A stretch of DNA of 62,280 nucleotides from Crenothrix polyspora (GCF_900163755.1 NZ_FUKI01000105.1:1-62280); one strand, 5' to 3'. Shown: positions 9,317 to 19,059, counted from the stretch's first letter. Made by a program: numbers and translations. Notes: generated from the letters alone by a model not told the origin.

Positions 9317-10474
9317 ATGCTAAAAAAGTCTGCTGTATTTACAGCGCCCCGTTCGCAAGAATCTTCTGGACTGCTGTTGGCATGTTATCAAGATAAAGTA
9401 GCTAAACAGCATATTCACGCTAATGCCGCGCAACTTAATACTTTGCAGTTTTTGCAAAATTTACTGAATAATTTACTGCTTAATATTGCTTACGAACACG
9501 CATCTACTTTAGAAAAATTATGGTTTAAACGGCCAGAAGCGTGCAAAAGTTTGTATATTTTTGGTGGTGTTGGACGCGGCAAATCTATGCTGATGGATTT
9601 GTTTTATCAGGCTTGCCCAATCTTACAAAAACGCCGCGTGCATTTTAGTGCTTTTATGATGGAAGTGCATGCGTTTACCCATCAGTGTCGTCAGCAACAT
9701 ATTTCCGATGCGTTACCACGCTTGGCAAAACAAATTAGAAATTCCGTACGGGTATTGTGTTTTGATGAGTTTCACATCACTGATATTGCCGATGCGATGA
9801 TTTTAGGCCGATTATTTACGGCGTTGTTCGAGTTAGGGGTGATTGTGATTATTACTTCAAATCGTCATCCAAACGATTTATACCAAGGCGGTTTGCAAAA
9901 AGAACAATTTTTATTTTTCATTAAAGTTTTAGAAAATGCAGCGGATATTGTCGAGCTTAGCGCTTTGGAGGATTTTCGCTTACAGCAAGCAAGCACACAT
10001 AAAATCCACTATTGTTTTCCGTTAGATGCTTATGCTAATGCCTTTATTCAACACCATTTTGACAGTTTGACGTTGTGTGCGCCCAGACAATCGGTAGTAT
10101 TGGAGATATGGGCACACCACATTACTTTGGAAGCCGTGCATAAAGGTATTGCACTCAGTTCTTTTGATGAGTTGTGTGTGCAATCTTTGGGTTCGGCGGA
10201 TTATATAAAAATAGCCAGTTTGTTTCACACCGTGATTATTGCCAATATTCCTAAATTAACCGTTGCCATGCGTAATGAAGCCAAGCGTTTTGTGAGTTTG
10301 GTCGATGCGCTTTATGAACACAAGGTGACCTTGATTTGCAGCTCAGCCGTACCCATTATTGAAATTTATACCGAAGGTGATGGTTCGTTTGAATTTGAGC
10401 GCACGGTGTCACGATTGATTGAGATGCAATCGGCGCGTTATTTACAAACAGCACTGTCAAGTCGTCAATTATAA
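9317..10474 (+). CDS. zapE: Cell division protein ZapE / AFG1-like ATPase
   Basis: A P-loop ATPase of the AFG1 family, which in Proteobacteria acts at the Z-ring during division. The ATG at 9317 (MLKKSAVFTAPRSQ) is preferred over the GTG at 9308. Walker A is FGGVGRGKSMLMDLFY, Walker B is VLCFDEFHITDIADAM, and the sensor region reads IITSNRHPNDLY. The 385-residue length is normal. It is alone on the plus strand with no operon partner. Confidence 0.93.
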   Translation: MLKKSAVFTAPRSQESSGLLLACYQDKVAKQHIHANAAQLNTLQFLQNLLNNLLLNIAYEHASTLEKLWFKRPEACKSLYIFGGVGRGKSMLMDLFYQACPILQKRRVHFSAFMMEVHAFTHQCRQQHISDALPRLAKQIRNSVRVLCFDEFHITDIADAMILGRLFTALFELGVIVIITSNRHPNDLYQGGLQKEQFLFFIKVLENAADIVELSALEDFRLQQASTHKIHYCFPLDAYANAFIQHHFDSLTLCAPRQSVVLEIWAHHITLEAVHKGIALSSFDELCVQSLGSADYIKIASLFHTVIIANIPKLTVAMRNEAKRFVSLVDALYEHKVTLICSSAVPIIEIYTEGDGSFEFERTVSRLIEMQSARYLQTALSSRQL

Positions 10475-10723
10475 AGGCGACATTTTTTACTATCAAAAGG
10501 CGTGCTTATGTTGGCTTACTGCTAACACCTAAGCCAAACTACACTTCATCTGTTATCAATCGAGAATAAAACGCTATATATAAAATTAAAGGGCAAGGTA
10601 TTTTTTATTTTATTACTGGTGATTATATATTTTTCAAATGATTAAAGAAAAATCGGTTATTTGAAAAGCTATTTAATTTGTTGTCAGTATTGTTATCTAA
10701 AAATAAAAAACCATGAGAAATTT

Positions 10724-12340
10724 ATGTATTCCTTTAATGCAACACCCTGTTTTAATTTTTTTCGGTTCATTCGTGCTGCGGCATACTATTTGACTTTATT
10801 TTTTATTAGTCAGCTTAGCTTAGCCGCTAATTTGGTGCAAATTGAAAATGCTAAGCCAGGTTTTGCGGAGTGGGATGATTTTTATGCGCCGAGCAATGTA
10901 CATGATATGGAAGGTTACGCAAATAAAGAGTCTGTTAACCCAGGTGACAGTATTGCCTTTTATGTTAACGCTAACCCACGTATTGATGCCAACTTTAAAT
11001 TAGCCGTGTATCGCTTAGGCTGGTATGGCGGCGCAGGTGCCAGACGGGTTGTTACACCGGTTGTAATCATCAGTAAATCCCAAAATATACCTGCATCCGA
11101 CAAGGTGACCGGTATGGTTCAGGCTAATTGGGTTAAATCTTATGAGCTGATAGTGCCGAAAACCTGGTTAAGCGGTATTTATGTGGTTACTGTCATTGGT
11201 AATACATCTAAAAAAGGACAATATATTCCTTTTGTTGTCAGAGAGATTAACCGTAATTCAGATTACTTGTTTCAAGTCGCTACTCTGACGTGGCAAGCTT
11301 ATAATGCCTGGGGGGGGAAATCTTTGTATAGCTATAATTCTAACGCTGTACCGGTTGCATCCGATACTGATCTTACCGATGATGCGCATATTCCTGCGCG
11401 GAAAGTATCTTTTAACCGGCCCTATGATGACTGGCAAGGCTTAGGGTTATTGACTGCTTGGGAGATAAAGATGTTGTTTTTTTTAGAGCGCGAAGGCTAT
11501 GATGTGACTTATCAAACTGACACCGATTCTCATATTGGCAATGGCGGCTTACTGAATCATAAGGCTTTATTGTCAGTAGGGCATGACGAATATTGGACGA
11601 AGTCTATGCGCAATAATTTTCAAACGGCTCAAAATCACGGTATCGGTTTAGGATTTTTTGGTGCCAATACGGCTTTTTGGCAGGTTAGATTAGAGTCTGC
11701 CAGCGCCCCTTTGGTGACCCAAAAATACCGTACGCTTGTTGGTTATAAAGAGTATGCTGAAACAGAAGACCCTTTGGCAACCAATGTTAGTACCATAGAT
11801 GATAATTTGGTCACCTCGCTGTGGCGAGATGAGCGGTGGGCAAACAGTCCTGAAAATGAGCTGGTGGGTATTATGTACAGTTTTTGGCCAGTTAATGGCA
11901 ATGTTATCACCACTAAAACCGACCCCAAGCTTGCTAATGGCAAGCCATCACATTGGATTTATACCGGCACTGGGCTTGGCGTTGGTGCTGTTTTTAAAGG
12001 TTTGTTAGGTTATGAGGCAGACAGGGTATTTAATAACGGCAAAACGCCGGCTAATTTGCAGATTGTTGCTAGCTCGTCGGTACCAACCAATGCGGTTGAG
12101 TACCCTGAATTTGCCTCCAGTAGTGTAAGTCAGCCAAAAGCACACATGACGGTTTACACTAAACCTTGCACACTGACACCGTGCAACAACCCCGTTTCAA
12201 CTGTTTTTGCAAGCGGCACTATGCAGTGGGTTTGGGGTTTAGACAGCTATTTAAGAACTGTCAATCTTGAAAATCGCTTGGTAAAAAAAATTACCCGCAA
12301 TGTGCTGGCGCGACTGATCAGTGCGCCGTTACCCAAGTAA
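10724..12340 (+). CDS. Secreted N,N-dimethylformamidase beta subunit-like protein
   Basis: The ATG at 10724 starts a signal-peptide-like N-terminus (MYSFNATPCFNFFRFIRAAA, hydrophobic to about residue 38, cut near SLAANL); the TTG further upstream is unlikely. The mature part is about 500 residues. It begins with an Ig-like strand domain (GDSIAFYVNANP, YRLGWYGGAGARRV) and continues into a domain resembling the C-terminal part of the dimethylformamidase large subunit (SVGHDEYWTKSMRNN, GIGLGFFGANTAFWQVR). True dimethylformamidase is a cytoplasmic iron amidohydrolase with a small subunit; none is encoded here and this copy is exported. The actual substrate is therefore unknown. The call rests on motif recognition. 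Confidence 0.72.
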   Translation: MYSFNATPCFNFFRFIRAAAYYLTLFFISQLSLAANLVQIENAKPGFAEWDDFYAPSNVHDMEGYANKESVNPGDSIAFYVNANPRIDANFKLAVYRLGWYGGAGARRVVTPVVIISKSQNIPASDKVTGMVQANWVKSYELIVPKTWLSGIYVVTVIGNTSKKGQYIPFVVREINRNSDYLFQVATLTWQAYNAWGGKSLYSYNSNAVPVASDTDLTDDAHIPARKVSFNRPYDDWQGLGLLTAWEIKMLFFLEREGYDVTYQTDTDSHIGNGGLLNHKALLSVGHDEYWTKSMRNNFQTAQNHGIGLGFFGANTAFWQVRLESASAPLVTQKYRTLVGYKEYAETEDPLATNVSTIDDNLVTSLWRDERWANSPENELVGIMYSFWPVNGNVITTKTDPKLANGKPSHWIYTGTGLGVGAVFKGLLGYEADRVFNNGKTPANLQIVASSSVPTNAVEYPEFASSSVSQPKAHMTVYTKPCTLTPCNNPVSTVFASGTMQWVWGLDSYLRTVNLENRLVKKITRNVLARLISAPLPK

Positions 12341-12381
12341 AACACGGATGATACAGGTTGTACTGATTGATACGGATAAAA

Positions 12382-12512
12382 TACAGCGTTTTCACAGTTC
12401 AATAGTGACAGCGTAACCGTTCGCACTGAGCTTTTGTCGAAGTGTGCCGTTCATGCTTCGACAAGCTCAGCACGAACGGTGGCTGTAACTGTCCTAAGTT
12501 AAAAACGCTGTA
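12382..12512. repeat. Palindromic 129-bp-family element, copy 1
   Basis: Starts TACAGCGTTTTCACAG and ends TTAAAAACGCTGTA. Its inner arms are CTGAGCTT(TT)GTCGAAG and CTTCGACAAGCTCAG around a 13-base loop. This copy is 131 bp because of a two-base insertion in the left arm. It lies between the amidase-like gene and a small lipoprotein gene. Confidence 0.9.
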
Positions 12513-12598
12513 TATAAAATTCGTATCATCGGTTATGTGCTGTCATCTGTGTTTTATCTATTGCCGTATTAGCATTTACTGCGTTGTTATCAACAGCG

Positions 12599-12724
12599 TT
12601 ATAACAGGGTAATCTGTGTTGACGTGGCGTTAGTCGGTTTTTTAGGGCCTTGGCCTTGGCCGTCGCAGGCTGTTAAAGTGGCAATAGTAAATAGGATTAA
12701 CAGCAATGGACTAACGATTTTCAT
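12599..12724 (-). CDS. Small lipoprotein (41 residues)
   Basis: A very short exported protein, MKIVSPLLLILFTIATLTAC, with a canonical lipobox LTAC at residues 17-20. It is followed by a short hydrophilic tail rich in Gly, Pro, Thr and Gln. The ATG at 12724 is preceded by AAAGAGAA, a good ribosome binding site. The longer frame upstream lacks such a signal. Function is unknown. It is loosely reminiscent of small lipoproteins such as LptM, but the diagnostic residues are missing. Confidence is moderate because of the length. Confidence 0.55.
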   Translation of the reverse strand: MKIVSPLLLILFTIATLTACDGQGQGPKKPTNATSTQITLL

Positions 12725-13038
12725 AGTTTTCTCTTTGGGTATAAGTAACAACATATCTATCCAAAAAAGTTTGAACAGACAGCGTGGCCTTTTATTGGCT
12801 TGTAGCCATTGTGGCATGATTATCTGTCGTTGTCTTGAACTGTGCCAATAAAACAGTGCATTAGTCTTATTCTAAAAAGCATCAGCTTTAACGTAGAGTT
12901 GGTGTAAAATCACTTTGGCGGCTTTTGAGTGAGGGTGGCAATGTTGATAATGCTACTTTTTTGGATTAAAAGTCTGCTTTCATGTCAGTGTTACAGAAAT
13001 AATCGCAATAACTTTACATACACACATAAGGATTAACC
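12725..13038. other. Intergenic region, nothing recognised
   Basis: Separates the divergent small lipoprotein and DUF3597 genes. Apart from the ribosome binding site AAGGATT before 13039, I see no gene, repeat or clear promoter. Confidence 0.4.
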
Positions 13039-13413
13039 ATGAGTATATTTAGTTCCATTCTTTCAAAATTGGGTATTGGTAGTGCGGAGGCTGCGGAAGC
13101 GCCTGGTGCAGTTGATCCTGCTGTTGCGGCTATTACTGCGACTGCTATTAGTGAAGTTGATGTCGTTTCTAAATTGGAAGGATTGGCATCTTCTCATGCG
13201 GAAAAACTGAATTGGCGCGTGTCGATTGTTGATTTATTAAAGTTGCTAGGAATAGACAGTAGCTTGGCTGCTCGTAAAGAACTTGCCACAGAATTGGCTT
13301 GTCCTGCTTCAACAATGGGTGATTCAGCGCAAATGAATATGTGGTTGCATAAGGCTGTCTTGCAAAAATTGGCGCAAAATGGCGGCAATATTCCGGCTGA
13401 TTTGTTGGATTAA
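13039..13413 (+). CDS. DUF3597 domain-containing protein
   Basis: A 124-residue protein with the DUF3597 pattern: the short N-terminus MSIFSSILSKLGIG, an Ala-rich linker, then a helical domain (VDVVSKLEGLASSHAEKLNW, SIVDLLKLLGIDSSLAARKE, ending GGNIPADLLD). The domain resembles peptidoglycan-binding or LysM-associated folds in some family members, but no function is established. It has no signal peptide. AAGGATT precedes the ATG. A strong hairpin follows directly. Confidence 0.85.
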   Translation: MSIFSSILSKLGIGSAEAAEAPGAVDPAVAAITATAISEVDVVSKLEGLASSHAEKLNWRVSIVDLLKLLGIDSSLAARKELATELACPASTMGDSAQMNMWLHKAVLQKLAQNGGNIPADLLD

Positions 13414-13422
13414 TATGCTATA

Positions 13423-13453
13423 GACCTGGCAGGTTTTTAAAATCTGCCAGGTC
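13423..13453. terminator. Bidirectional terminator hairpin (CTGGCAGG type)
   Basis: A perfect 10-bp inverted repeat GACCTGGCAG/CTGCCAGGTC (13423-13432 and 13444-13453) with an A/T loop and T-rich flank. It lies between the convergent DUF3597 and PH-domain genes. Its sequence resembles the hairpin at 20948-20980, so it may be a dispersed repeat as well as a terminator. Confidence 0.65.
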
Positions 13454-13465
13454 TTTTGGTTGGTG

Positions 13466-14089
13466 TTAGTGCGCGATATAACGCTCAAAGACAGCACTAA
13501 AATCGTAGTGTTGTATTGTTTGTCGGCGTGTATTGTAATGGCTTTCCACTTGTTGTACGGTTTGGCAGATGATATCGGGTAGGCTTAACACTACCTGCTC
13601 CGGCAATTCGCGTAGCACAAACATTTTACAGATGGCTTCGTGACTTTGTTGCAAGGTTGCCATGTATTTTTGGATGTCTTTGCACTTTTCAGAAATGGTA
13701 AACAGGGTTTTGTAGAGATCTCGGATTTGCTCCATCTGCTTTTTGTCGATGTCGATAGAAATTTCTTGTTCGCCGTATTTAAACTTAAGTTCCGCATCCA
13801 GATCAATCGTGCCCGCCGTTTCAATGCGCACATGGCTAATGGGGTAATGCTTATAAAGATAGCGGTTTAAGGTTTTTTTCTTACTGGCGGCAATGTTGCC
13901 GTCCAAATGGATAAAAGCAATATTGGTAAAACAGTATTCATCAGACTTGGATTTGATGACCACAAAGATTTTCTCGTTGTCTTCCTGAAAAACATATTCA
14001 TCAATATCGGTCTTATCAAAATCTTTGGCTTCAATGATTTTGCCAATATCACTCAAACCAAATACGTCAGCAGCTATATTCTTAAACAT
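13466..14089 (-). CDS. PH domain-containing protein (bacterial PH, YvbH-like)
   Basis: A 207-residue cytoplasmic protein. The N-terminal 125 residues match the bacterial pleckstrin-homology domain family: MFKNIAADVFGLSDIGKII, then KSDEYCFTNIAFIHLDG, then ISHVRIETAGTIDLDAELKF and the SIDIDKKQMEQI helix. The C-terminal 80 residues are helical and may mediate oligomerisation. The role in the cell is unknown; homologs are suspected in stress responses. It lies just downstream of mdh on the same strand, with 46 bases between them. Confidence 0.82.
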   Translation of the reverse strand: MFKNIAADVFGLSDIGKIIEAKDFDKTDIDEYVFQEDNEKIFVVIKSKSDEYCFTNIAFIHLDGNIAASKKKTLNRYLYKHYPISHVRIETAGTIDLDAELKFKYGEQEISIDIDKKQMEQIRDLYKTLFTISEKCKDIQKYMATLQQSHEAICKMFVLRELPEQVVLSLPDIICQTVQQVESHYNTRRQTIQHYDFSAVFERYIAH

Positions 14090-14135
14090 GTTTTTTATCT
14101 CCGGTGAGCTATAAGCCTAAGTTTAGCTGCTGCAA

Positions 14136-15116
14136 TCAACTTAACAAGTGTTTTATAGCGCTCCGTTCTTCTTTTAATTCCGTTTCTGTTAGCTGCATTT
14201 TTTGGCGGCTGAAATCGTTAATATCCAGTCCTTGTACAATGCTCACTTTGCCATTGCTTATAGTCACAGGATAAGAATACATCAAACCTGGCTCGATTCC
14301 ATAACTGCCATCTGAATAAATTCCCATACTGACCCATTCGCCTTCAGACGTTCCTACTACCCAGCTACGCATGTGATCGACTGCTGCATTAGCCGCAGAA
14401 GCTGCGCTGGATAGTCCACGCGCTTTAATAACCGTAGCACCCCGTTGTTGTACGGTAGGGATAAACGTATTTTCAAACCAATTATGATCGACTAACGATA
14501 ACGCACCCTGATCTTTGACTTTAGCATGCTGAATATCAGGGTATTGCGTACCGGAATGGTTGCCCCAAATAATGACATTTTTAACCTCGGTGACTAATAC
14601 ATCACATTTTTCTGCCAGTTGGCTTAAGGCACGATTGTGATCCAGCCGCGTCATACAACTGAAATTTTCCGGCTTTAAATCCGGTGCATTGCTCAGGGCA
14701 ATTAAGGCATTAGTATTAGCGGGATTACCAACGACCAGCACTTTTACAGTGCGGTTGGCGACTTCATTTAACGCTTTGCCTTGTACCGAAAAAATCGCCG
14801 CGTTGACTTGCAACAAATCTTTGCGTTCCATGTCAGCGCTTCTGGGTCGTGCGCCAACTAAAAACGCATAATCGACATCTTTAAACGCGATTTTAGGGTC
14901 ATCAGTAATGATAACTCCGTGCAAGATAGGGCTGGCGCAATCTTGTAATTCCATCACCACGCCTTGTAAAGCGGGCAGGGCAGGGCTAATCTCAAGCAAA
15001 TGCAAAATTATAGGTTGATCCTTGCCCAAAAAGTCGCCCGCTGCCAAGCGAAACAACAACGAATAACTGATTTGTCCTGCTGCGCCGGTAACCGCTATAT
15101 GAATAGGTTGTTTCAT
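14136..15116 (-). CDS. mdh: Malate dehydrogenase
   Basis: NAD-dependent malate dehydrogenase of the cytosolic-type group, 326 residues, interconverting malate and oxaloacetate. The nucleotide-binding loop is [20 protein letters not shown]. The substrate-binding Arg lies in [14 protein letters not shown] and in [14 protein letters not shown], and the catalytic His is in [13 protein letters not shown]. It is needed by both the TCA cycle and, in methylotrophs, the serine cycle. It is transcribed divergently from mtdB, with 226 bases in between. Confidence 0.97.
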   Translation of the reverse strand: MKQPIHIAVTGAAGQISYSLLFRLAAGDFLGKDQPIILHLLEISPALPALQGVVMELQDCASPILHGVIITDDPKIAFKDVDYAFLVGARPRSADMERKDLLQVNAAIFSVQGKALNEVANRTVKVLVVGNPANTNALIALSNAPDLKPENFSCMTRLDHNRALSQLAEKCDVLVTEVKNVIIWGNHSGTQYPDIQHAKVKDQGALSLVDHNWFENTFIPTVQQRGATVIKARGLSSAASAANAAVDHMRSWVVGTSEGEWVSMGIYSDGSYGIEPGLMYSYPVTISNGKVSIVQGLDINDFSRQKMQLTETELKEERSAIKHLLS

Positions 15117-15342
15117 TTGCTTGCCTTATAGGTATGATTTTTGTTTTTAGCGGCCTTAGAGTGACGATACGAAATATGGTGTCGCTGTACAGCTTAGGCT
15201 TTTTAAGTGTTCGTTACCCAATCATAACGAAAACGCACAGGTAGGTGCAAATCTATCTGAGCTTGTGCGGTATTTGCGGCTATCTCGGTTATAATTGCTT
15301 TACTTTAATGGATTACATGCGAATTATATACCCCGACCCCAC

Positions 15343-16200
15343 ATGAAAAAACTGCTCTTCCAATTTGATACCGATAACCATCCTTCTTCTTTTGATAGCG
15401 TCGTTGCTTATGATGGCGGCGCAGATCATGTCATTGGCTACGGCGGCTTAACGCCTGATAATATTGCCGCGTTAGTAGAAGGCACAATTTTTACCCGCGC
15501 ACCTAAAGATAAAAAGAATACCGCCATTTTTGTCGGTGGCAGCGATATGGTGGTGGGGCAGTTGCTGTTAAAAGCCGTGCAGAGGCAGTTTTTTTCTGGC
15601 TTTCAGGTGTCGGTCATGTTGGACAGTAATGGTTGTAATACCACAGCGGCGGCGGCAGTGGCCAAATTGGCGACCAGTGGCTCATTAGTAGGTAAAAAAG
15701 CGGTGGTGTTGGCGGGAACAGGGCCTGTTGGTCAACGTGCGGCGGTTATGTTAGCTAAAGAAGGCGCACAGGTTACAATAACAGGACGCAGTTTGGCGCG
15801 TGCCGAACACGCTTGTCAGGCGATGTCTGAACGTTTTGGTGTGGCTTTGCATGCTATTGAAGCGGTCGATAATGCCGCCAGGGCTGTGGCGATTGACGGC
15901 GTACATATTGTCTTGGCCACGGGTGCTGCGGGCATATCTTTGTTATCTCCTGAGCAATGGCAAAACCACCCGACTTTGGAATTAATCGCTGATGCCAACA
16001 CCACGCCACCACTGGGTATTGGCGGTGTGGATATGATGGACAAAGGTGTTGAACGGCACGGTAAAATTGTTTGGGGTGCGTTGGGGTTTGGTGCGCTAAA
16101 GCTGGCTGTGCATCGTGCCTGTATTGCCAAGTTATTTGAGGACAATAAACAGGTGTTGGATGCTGAGGCTATTTTTGCTTTGGCTAAGGAGATGGCTTAA
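15343..16200 (+). CDS. mtdB: NAD(P)-dependent methylene-tetrahydromethanopterin dehydrogenase MtdB
   Basis: Oxidises methylene-H4MPT to methenyl-H4MPT in the tetrahydromethanopterin pathway that carries formaldehyde to formate in methylotrophs. The ATG at 15343 (MKKLLFQFDTD) matches known MtdB starts; the TTG upstream is rejected. Markers are VAYDGGADHVIGYGG, MLDSNGCNTTAAAA, the Rossmann loop VVLAGTGPVGQRAAVML and LGIGGVDMMDKG. The 285-residue length fits. An MtdA-type enzyme would differ in these positions. This gene is the strongest sign in the window that the host is a methylotroph. Confidence 0.93.
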   Translation: MKKLLFQFDTDNHPSSFDSVVAYDGGADHVIGYGGLTPDNIAALVEGTIFTRAPKDKKNTAIFVGGSDMVVGQLLLKAVQRQFFSGFQVSVMLDSNGCNTTAAAAVAKLATSGSLVGKKAVVLAGTGPVGQRAAVMLAKEGAQVTITGRSLARAEHACQAMSERFGVALHAIEAVDNAARAVAIDGVHIVLATGAAGISLLSPEQWQNHPTLELIADANTTPPLGIGGVDMMDKGVERHGKIVWGALGFGALKLAVHRACIAKLFEDNKQVLDAEAIFALAKEMA

Positions 16201-16238
16201 GCTTACAAATCTCATTACATTAATCTGGGTATGCCACC

Positions 16239-16337
16239 ATGAAATTTATAATTACGATTGATAGGGACGAGGATGGTGTATGGATAACGGAATATCCGTC
16301 TATTCCTGGCTGCTTAATGCTTGATTTTCGTCAATAA
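16239..16337 (+). pseudogene. Truncated HicB-family antitoxin remnant
   Basis: A 32-codon frame, MKFIITIDRDEDGVWITEYP followed by SIPGCLMLDFRQ and a stop. It matches the N-terminal strand-loop-strand of HicB/UPF0150 antitoxins, which normally continue into a helix with Gly-x-Ser/Thr...EA. Here the frame ends right after the PGC motif. No hicA toxin is nearby. Its stop overlaps the gckA ATG (TAATG). It is most likely the eroded end of a lost toxin-antitoxin module, though a short expressed peptide cannot be excluded. Confidence 0.6.
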
Positions 16338-17686
16338 TGATAAATACAGCGATAGGCTCACTCAGACGGCATGCACTTGTCTGCTTTAAAATAGGCGTAG
16401 AAGCGGCTGAGCCTTATCTGGCAGTAAAACGTCATATGCTGACGGATGGCAATCGATTCGGATTGATATTGGCGGATGGCAGTCAGCGATATGGCACTTG
16501 GCCAAAAGTGCATGTGATTGCTTTTGGCAAAGCGGCCTGTGCAATGGTTAAAGCTGCCAGGGAGGTTATCCCTGTCCATTTGTTGGCTTGCTGTATCGCG
16601 GTCACCAATGATGATAATGTCATCGCTTTGGATGGGATTGAGTTATTAGCCGCGTCCCACCCGTTACCGGATGAGCGTGGTTTTAAGGCGGCACAAATCT
16701 GTGCAGAAATCGCCGAAGCCGCACAAAAAGATGAATTGGTGCTGGTATTAATCAGCGGTGGCGGTTCGGCCTTATTGCCTTATCCGGTTAAGACGGTGTC
16801 TTTGCAAGACAAGATTGCCGCCACGGATTTATTATTGGCCAGCGGTGCAAGTATCAACCAAATGAATTGCGTGCGTAAGCATTTGTCGCAGCTGAAAGGT
16901 GGCGGTTTGGCCAAGCTGGCGTATCCTGCGGATGTGCATGCGTTGATCTTGTCGGATGTATTGGGCGATGATATTAGTGCCATAGCCAGCGGCCCAACAG
17001 TGCCAGATGAAACCACCTATGCGGATGCGCTTTCGATACTCGAATCTAAAAATTTAGCGGATAAAATTCCCGCCAACGTAAAGCGGCATTTGGAACACGG
17101 ACGTGACGGCCAAATTGCCGAAACACCCAAATCGGGTGACGAGGTATTTGCTCACGCATCGCACACGCTGATAGGCAGCAATGCCCTCAGTGTTCATGCC
17201 GTGATGCAAGCTACTCAAGCGAATGGCTATTTTATGTTGTTGTACAGTGATCATCTACGCGGCGAAGCACGGGATGAAGCCGAAAAACTGGTGCTGTTTG
17301 CCAAAAAAACCATTTGCTCTATGGGTGAGCCGCTGGCCATTATAGCGGGTGGCGAAACCACTGTAACATTAAAAGGTAATGGCAAAGGTGGGCGCAATCA
17401 GGAAATGGCGCTGGCTTTTGCCATCAGCGCACAGCACCACAATTTACCCGGTAACTGGGTATTTTTAAGCGGTGGCACCGATGGCCGCGACGGTCCCACA
17501 GAGGCTGCCGGTGGCATGGTGGATTCAGGTACAATACAACGCATGATCGCCGCAGGCATCAATCCAGGTGAGTTGCTCGACAATAACGATTCCTACGTGA
17601 CGTTAAAAACTTCACACGACTTACTGATGACCGGCGCCACTGGCACCAACGTGGCCGATTTACAGATACTGCTAATCCTACCGTAA
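16337..17686 (+). CDS. gckA: Glycerate 2-kinase (GckA, MOFRL family)
   Basis: Phosphorylates D-glycerate to 2-phosphoglycerate, the serine-cycle step feeding enolase. The 449 residues split into the N-terminal GCK domain (HVIAFGKAACAMVKAAREV, AASHPLPDERGFKAA, LVLISGGGSALLPYP, MNCVRKHLSQLKGGG) and the C-terminal MOFRL domain (IIAGGETTVTLKGNGKGGRN, SGGTDGRDGPTEAAGG). The first ATG overlaps the stop of a HicB remnant; the N-terminus SLRRHALVCFKIGVEAAEP fits the family. glyA follows after 33 bases, so mtdB, gckA and glyA may form one transcription unit. Confidence 0.93.
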   Translation: MINTAIGSLRRHALVCFKIGVEAAEPYLAVKRHMLTDGNRFGLILADGSQRYGTWPKVHVIAFGKAACAMVKAAREVIPVHLLACCIAVTNDDNVIALDGIELLAASHPLPDERGFKAAQICAEIAEAAQKDELVLVLISGGGSALLPYPVKTVSLQDKIAATDLLLASGASINQMNCVRKHLSQLKGGGLAKLAYPADVHALILSDVLGDDISAIASGPTVPDETTYADALSILESKNLADKIPANVKRHLEHGRDGQIAETPKSGDEVFAHASHTLIGSNALSVHAVMQATQANGYFMLLYSDHLRGEARDEAEKLVLFAKKTICSMGEPLAIIAGGETTVTLKGNGKGGRNQEMALAFAISAQHHNLPGNWVFLSGGTDGRDGPTEAAGGMVDSGTIQRMIAAGINPGELLDNNDSYVTLKTSHDLLMTGATGTNVADLQILLILP

Positions 17687-17719
17687 CCCCTACTAATTGC
17701 ATGCTTTTCAGGAGATAAA

Positions 17720-18973
17720 ATGTTTAACAAAATGATGACAATTGCCGGTTTCGATGATGAATTATTCGAAGCGATGGAAGAAGAGCGCCAACGTCAGGAA
17801 GATCATATCGAACTGATTGCCTCGGAAAACTACGCCAGCCCCCGCGTGTTAGAGGCGCAAGGTTCGCAGCTGACCAATAAATACGCCGAAGGTTACCCCG
17901 GCAAGCGCTATTACGGTGGCTGCGAATTTGTCGATAAAGCCGAACAACTGGCTATTGACCGTGCCAAAGCCCTGTTTGGTGCGGATTATGCCAACGTACA
18001 GCCGCATTCGGGTTCACAGGCTAATATGGCGGTGTTTATGGCCTTGGTGCAGCCGGGCGATACCATTTTAGGCTTGAGCCTGGCCAGTGGCGGGCATCTG
18101 ACCCACGGCGCGAAACCGAATTTTTCCGGTAAAATCTACAATGCAGTGCAATACGGTTTAAATCCAGAGACCGGCGAAATCGACTATGAACAGGTTGAAG
18201 CCTTGGCCTTGGAACACAAGCCTAAAGTGATTGTGGCGGGTTTTTCTGCCTACTCACGGGTGTGGGATTGGCAACGTTTTAGAGACATCGCCGATAAGGT
18301 CGGTGCGTATTTGTTTGTTGATATGGCACATGTGGCGGGCTTGATTGCGGCGGGTGTGTATCCGAATCCGGTGGCGATTGCCGATGTTGTAACCACAACC
18401 ACGCATAAATCGTTGCGCGGGCCGCGTGGCGGTTTGATTCTGTGTAAAAGCAATCCTGAGTTGGAAAAGAAGTTTGATTCCAATATTTTTCCTGGCATAC
18501 AGGGCGGGCCGTTGATGCATGTGATTGCAGCCAAGGCGGTGGCCTTGAAAGAAGCCATGCAGCCTGAGTTTAAGGTGTATCAAACGCAAGTGATTAAAAA
18601 TGCCCAGGCGATGGCGGCGGTGTTTATGGCGCGGGGCTTTGATGTGGTGTCGGGTGGCACGGATAATCATTTGATGCTGGTGTCGTTGATTCATAAGGGT
18701 ATTACTGGAAAGGCGGCGGATGCGGCGTTGAGTAAGGCGCATATCACGGTCAATAAAAACGCGGTGCCGAATGATCCGCAATCGCCGTTTGTAACCAGCG
18801 GTATCCGCGTGGGTACGCCTGCGGTGACCACACGCGGCTTTATGGAAACGGATGTGATTGAGGTGGCGGGCTGGATGTGTGATGTGATGGAAAATATGGA
18901 AGATGATGCATTGATTGCAGCGGTGCGCGAGAAAGTGAGTGCGCTGTGTAAGCGATTTCCGGTGTATGGTTAA
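17720..18973 (+). CDS. glyA: Serine hydroxymethyltransferase
   Basis: PLP enzyme that interconverts serine plus tetrahydrofolate with glycine plus methylene-tetrahydrofolate; in serine-cycle methylotrophs it is the entry point for C1 units. It has 417 residues, the standard size. Visible markers are the N-terminal [34 protein letters not shown], the His/Asp of [18 protein letters not shown] and the PLP-lysine motif [14 protein letters not shown] near residue 230. A ribosome binding site (CAGGAG) precedes the ATG. Confidence 0.97.
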   Translation: MFNKMMTIAGFDDELFEAMEEERQRQEDHIELIASENYASPRVLEAQGSQLTNKYAEGYPGKRYYGGCEFVDKAEQLAIDRAKALFGADYANVQPHSGSQANMAVFMALVQPGDTILGLSLASGGHLTHGAKPNFSGKIYNAVQYGLNPETGEIDYEQVEALALEHKPKVIVAGFSAYSRVWDWQRFRDIADKVGAYLFVDMAHVAGLIAAGVYPNPVAIADVVTTTTHKSLRGPRGGLILCKSNPELEKKFDSNIFPGIQGGPLMHVIAAKAVALKEAMQPEFKVYQTQVIKNAQAMAAVFMARGFDVVSGGTDNHLMLVSLIHKGITGKAADAALSKAHITVNKNAVPNDPQSPFVTSGIRVGTPAVTTRGFMETDVIEVAGWMCDVMENMEDDALIAAVREKVSALCKRFPVYG

Positions 18974-19059
18974 ATCGGCCAGTAATTTTTCAAGTTCAAT
19001 TAATATGATATTGGGATGGGGGGCAATGGATTGTGGCAACTTGAAGTAAATCACTACGA

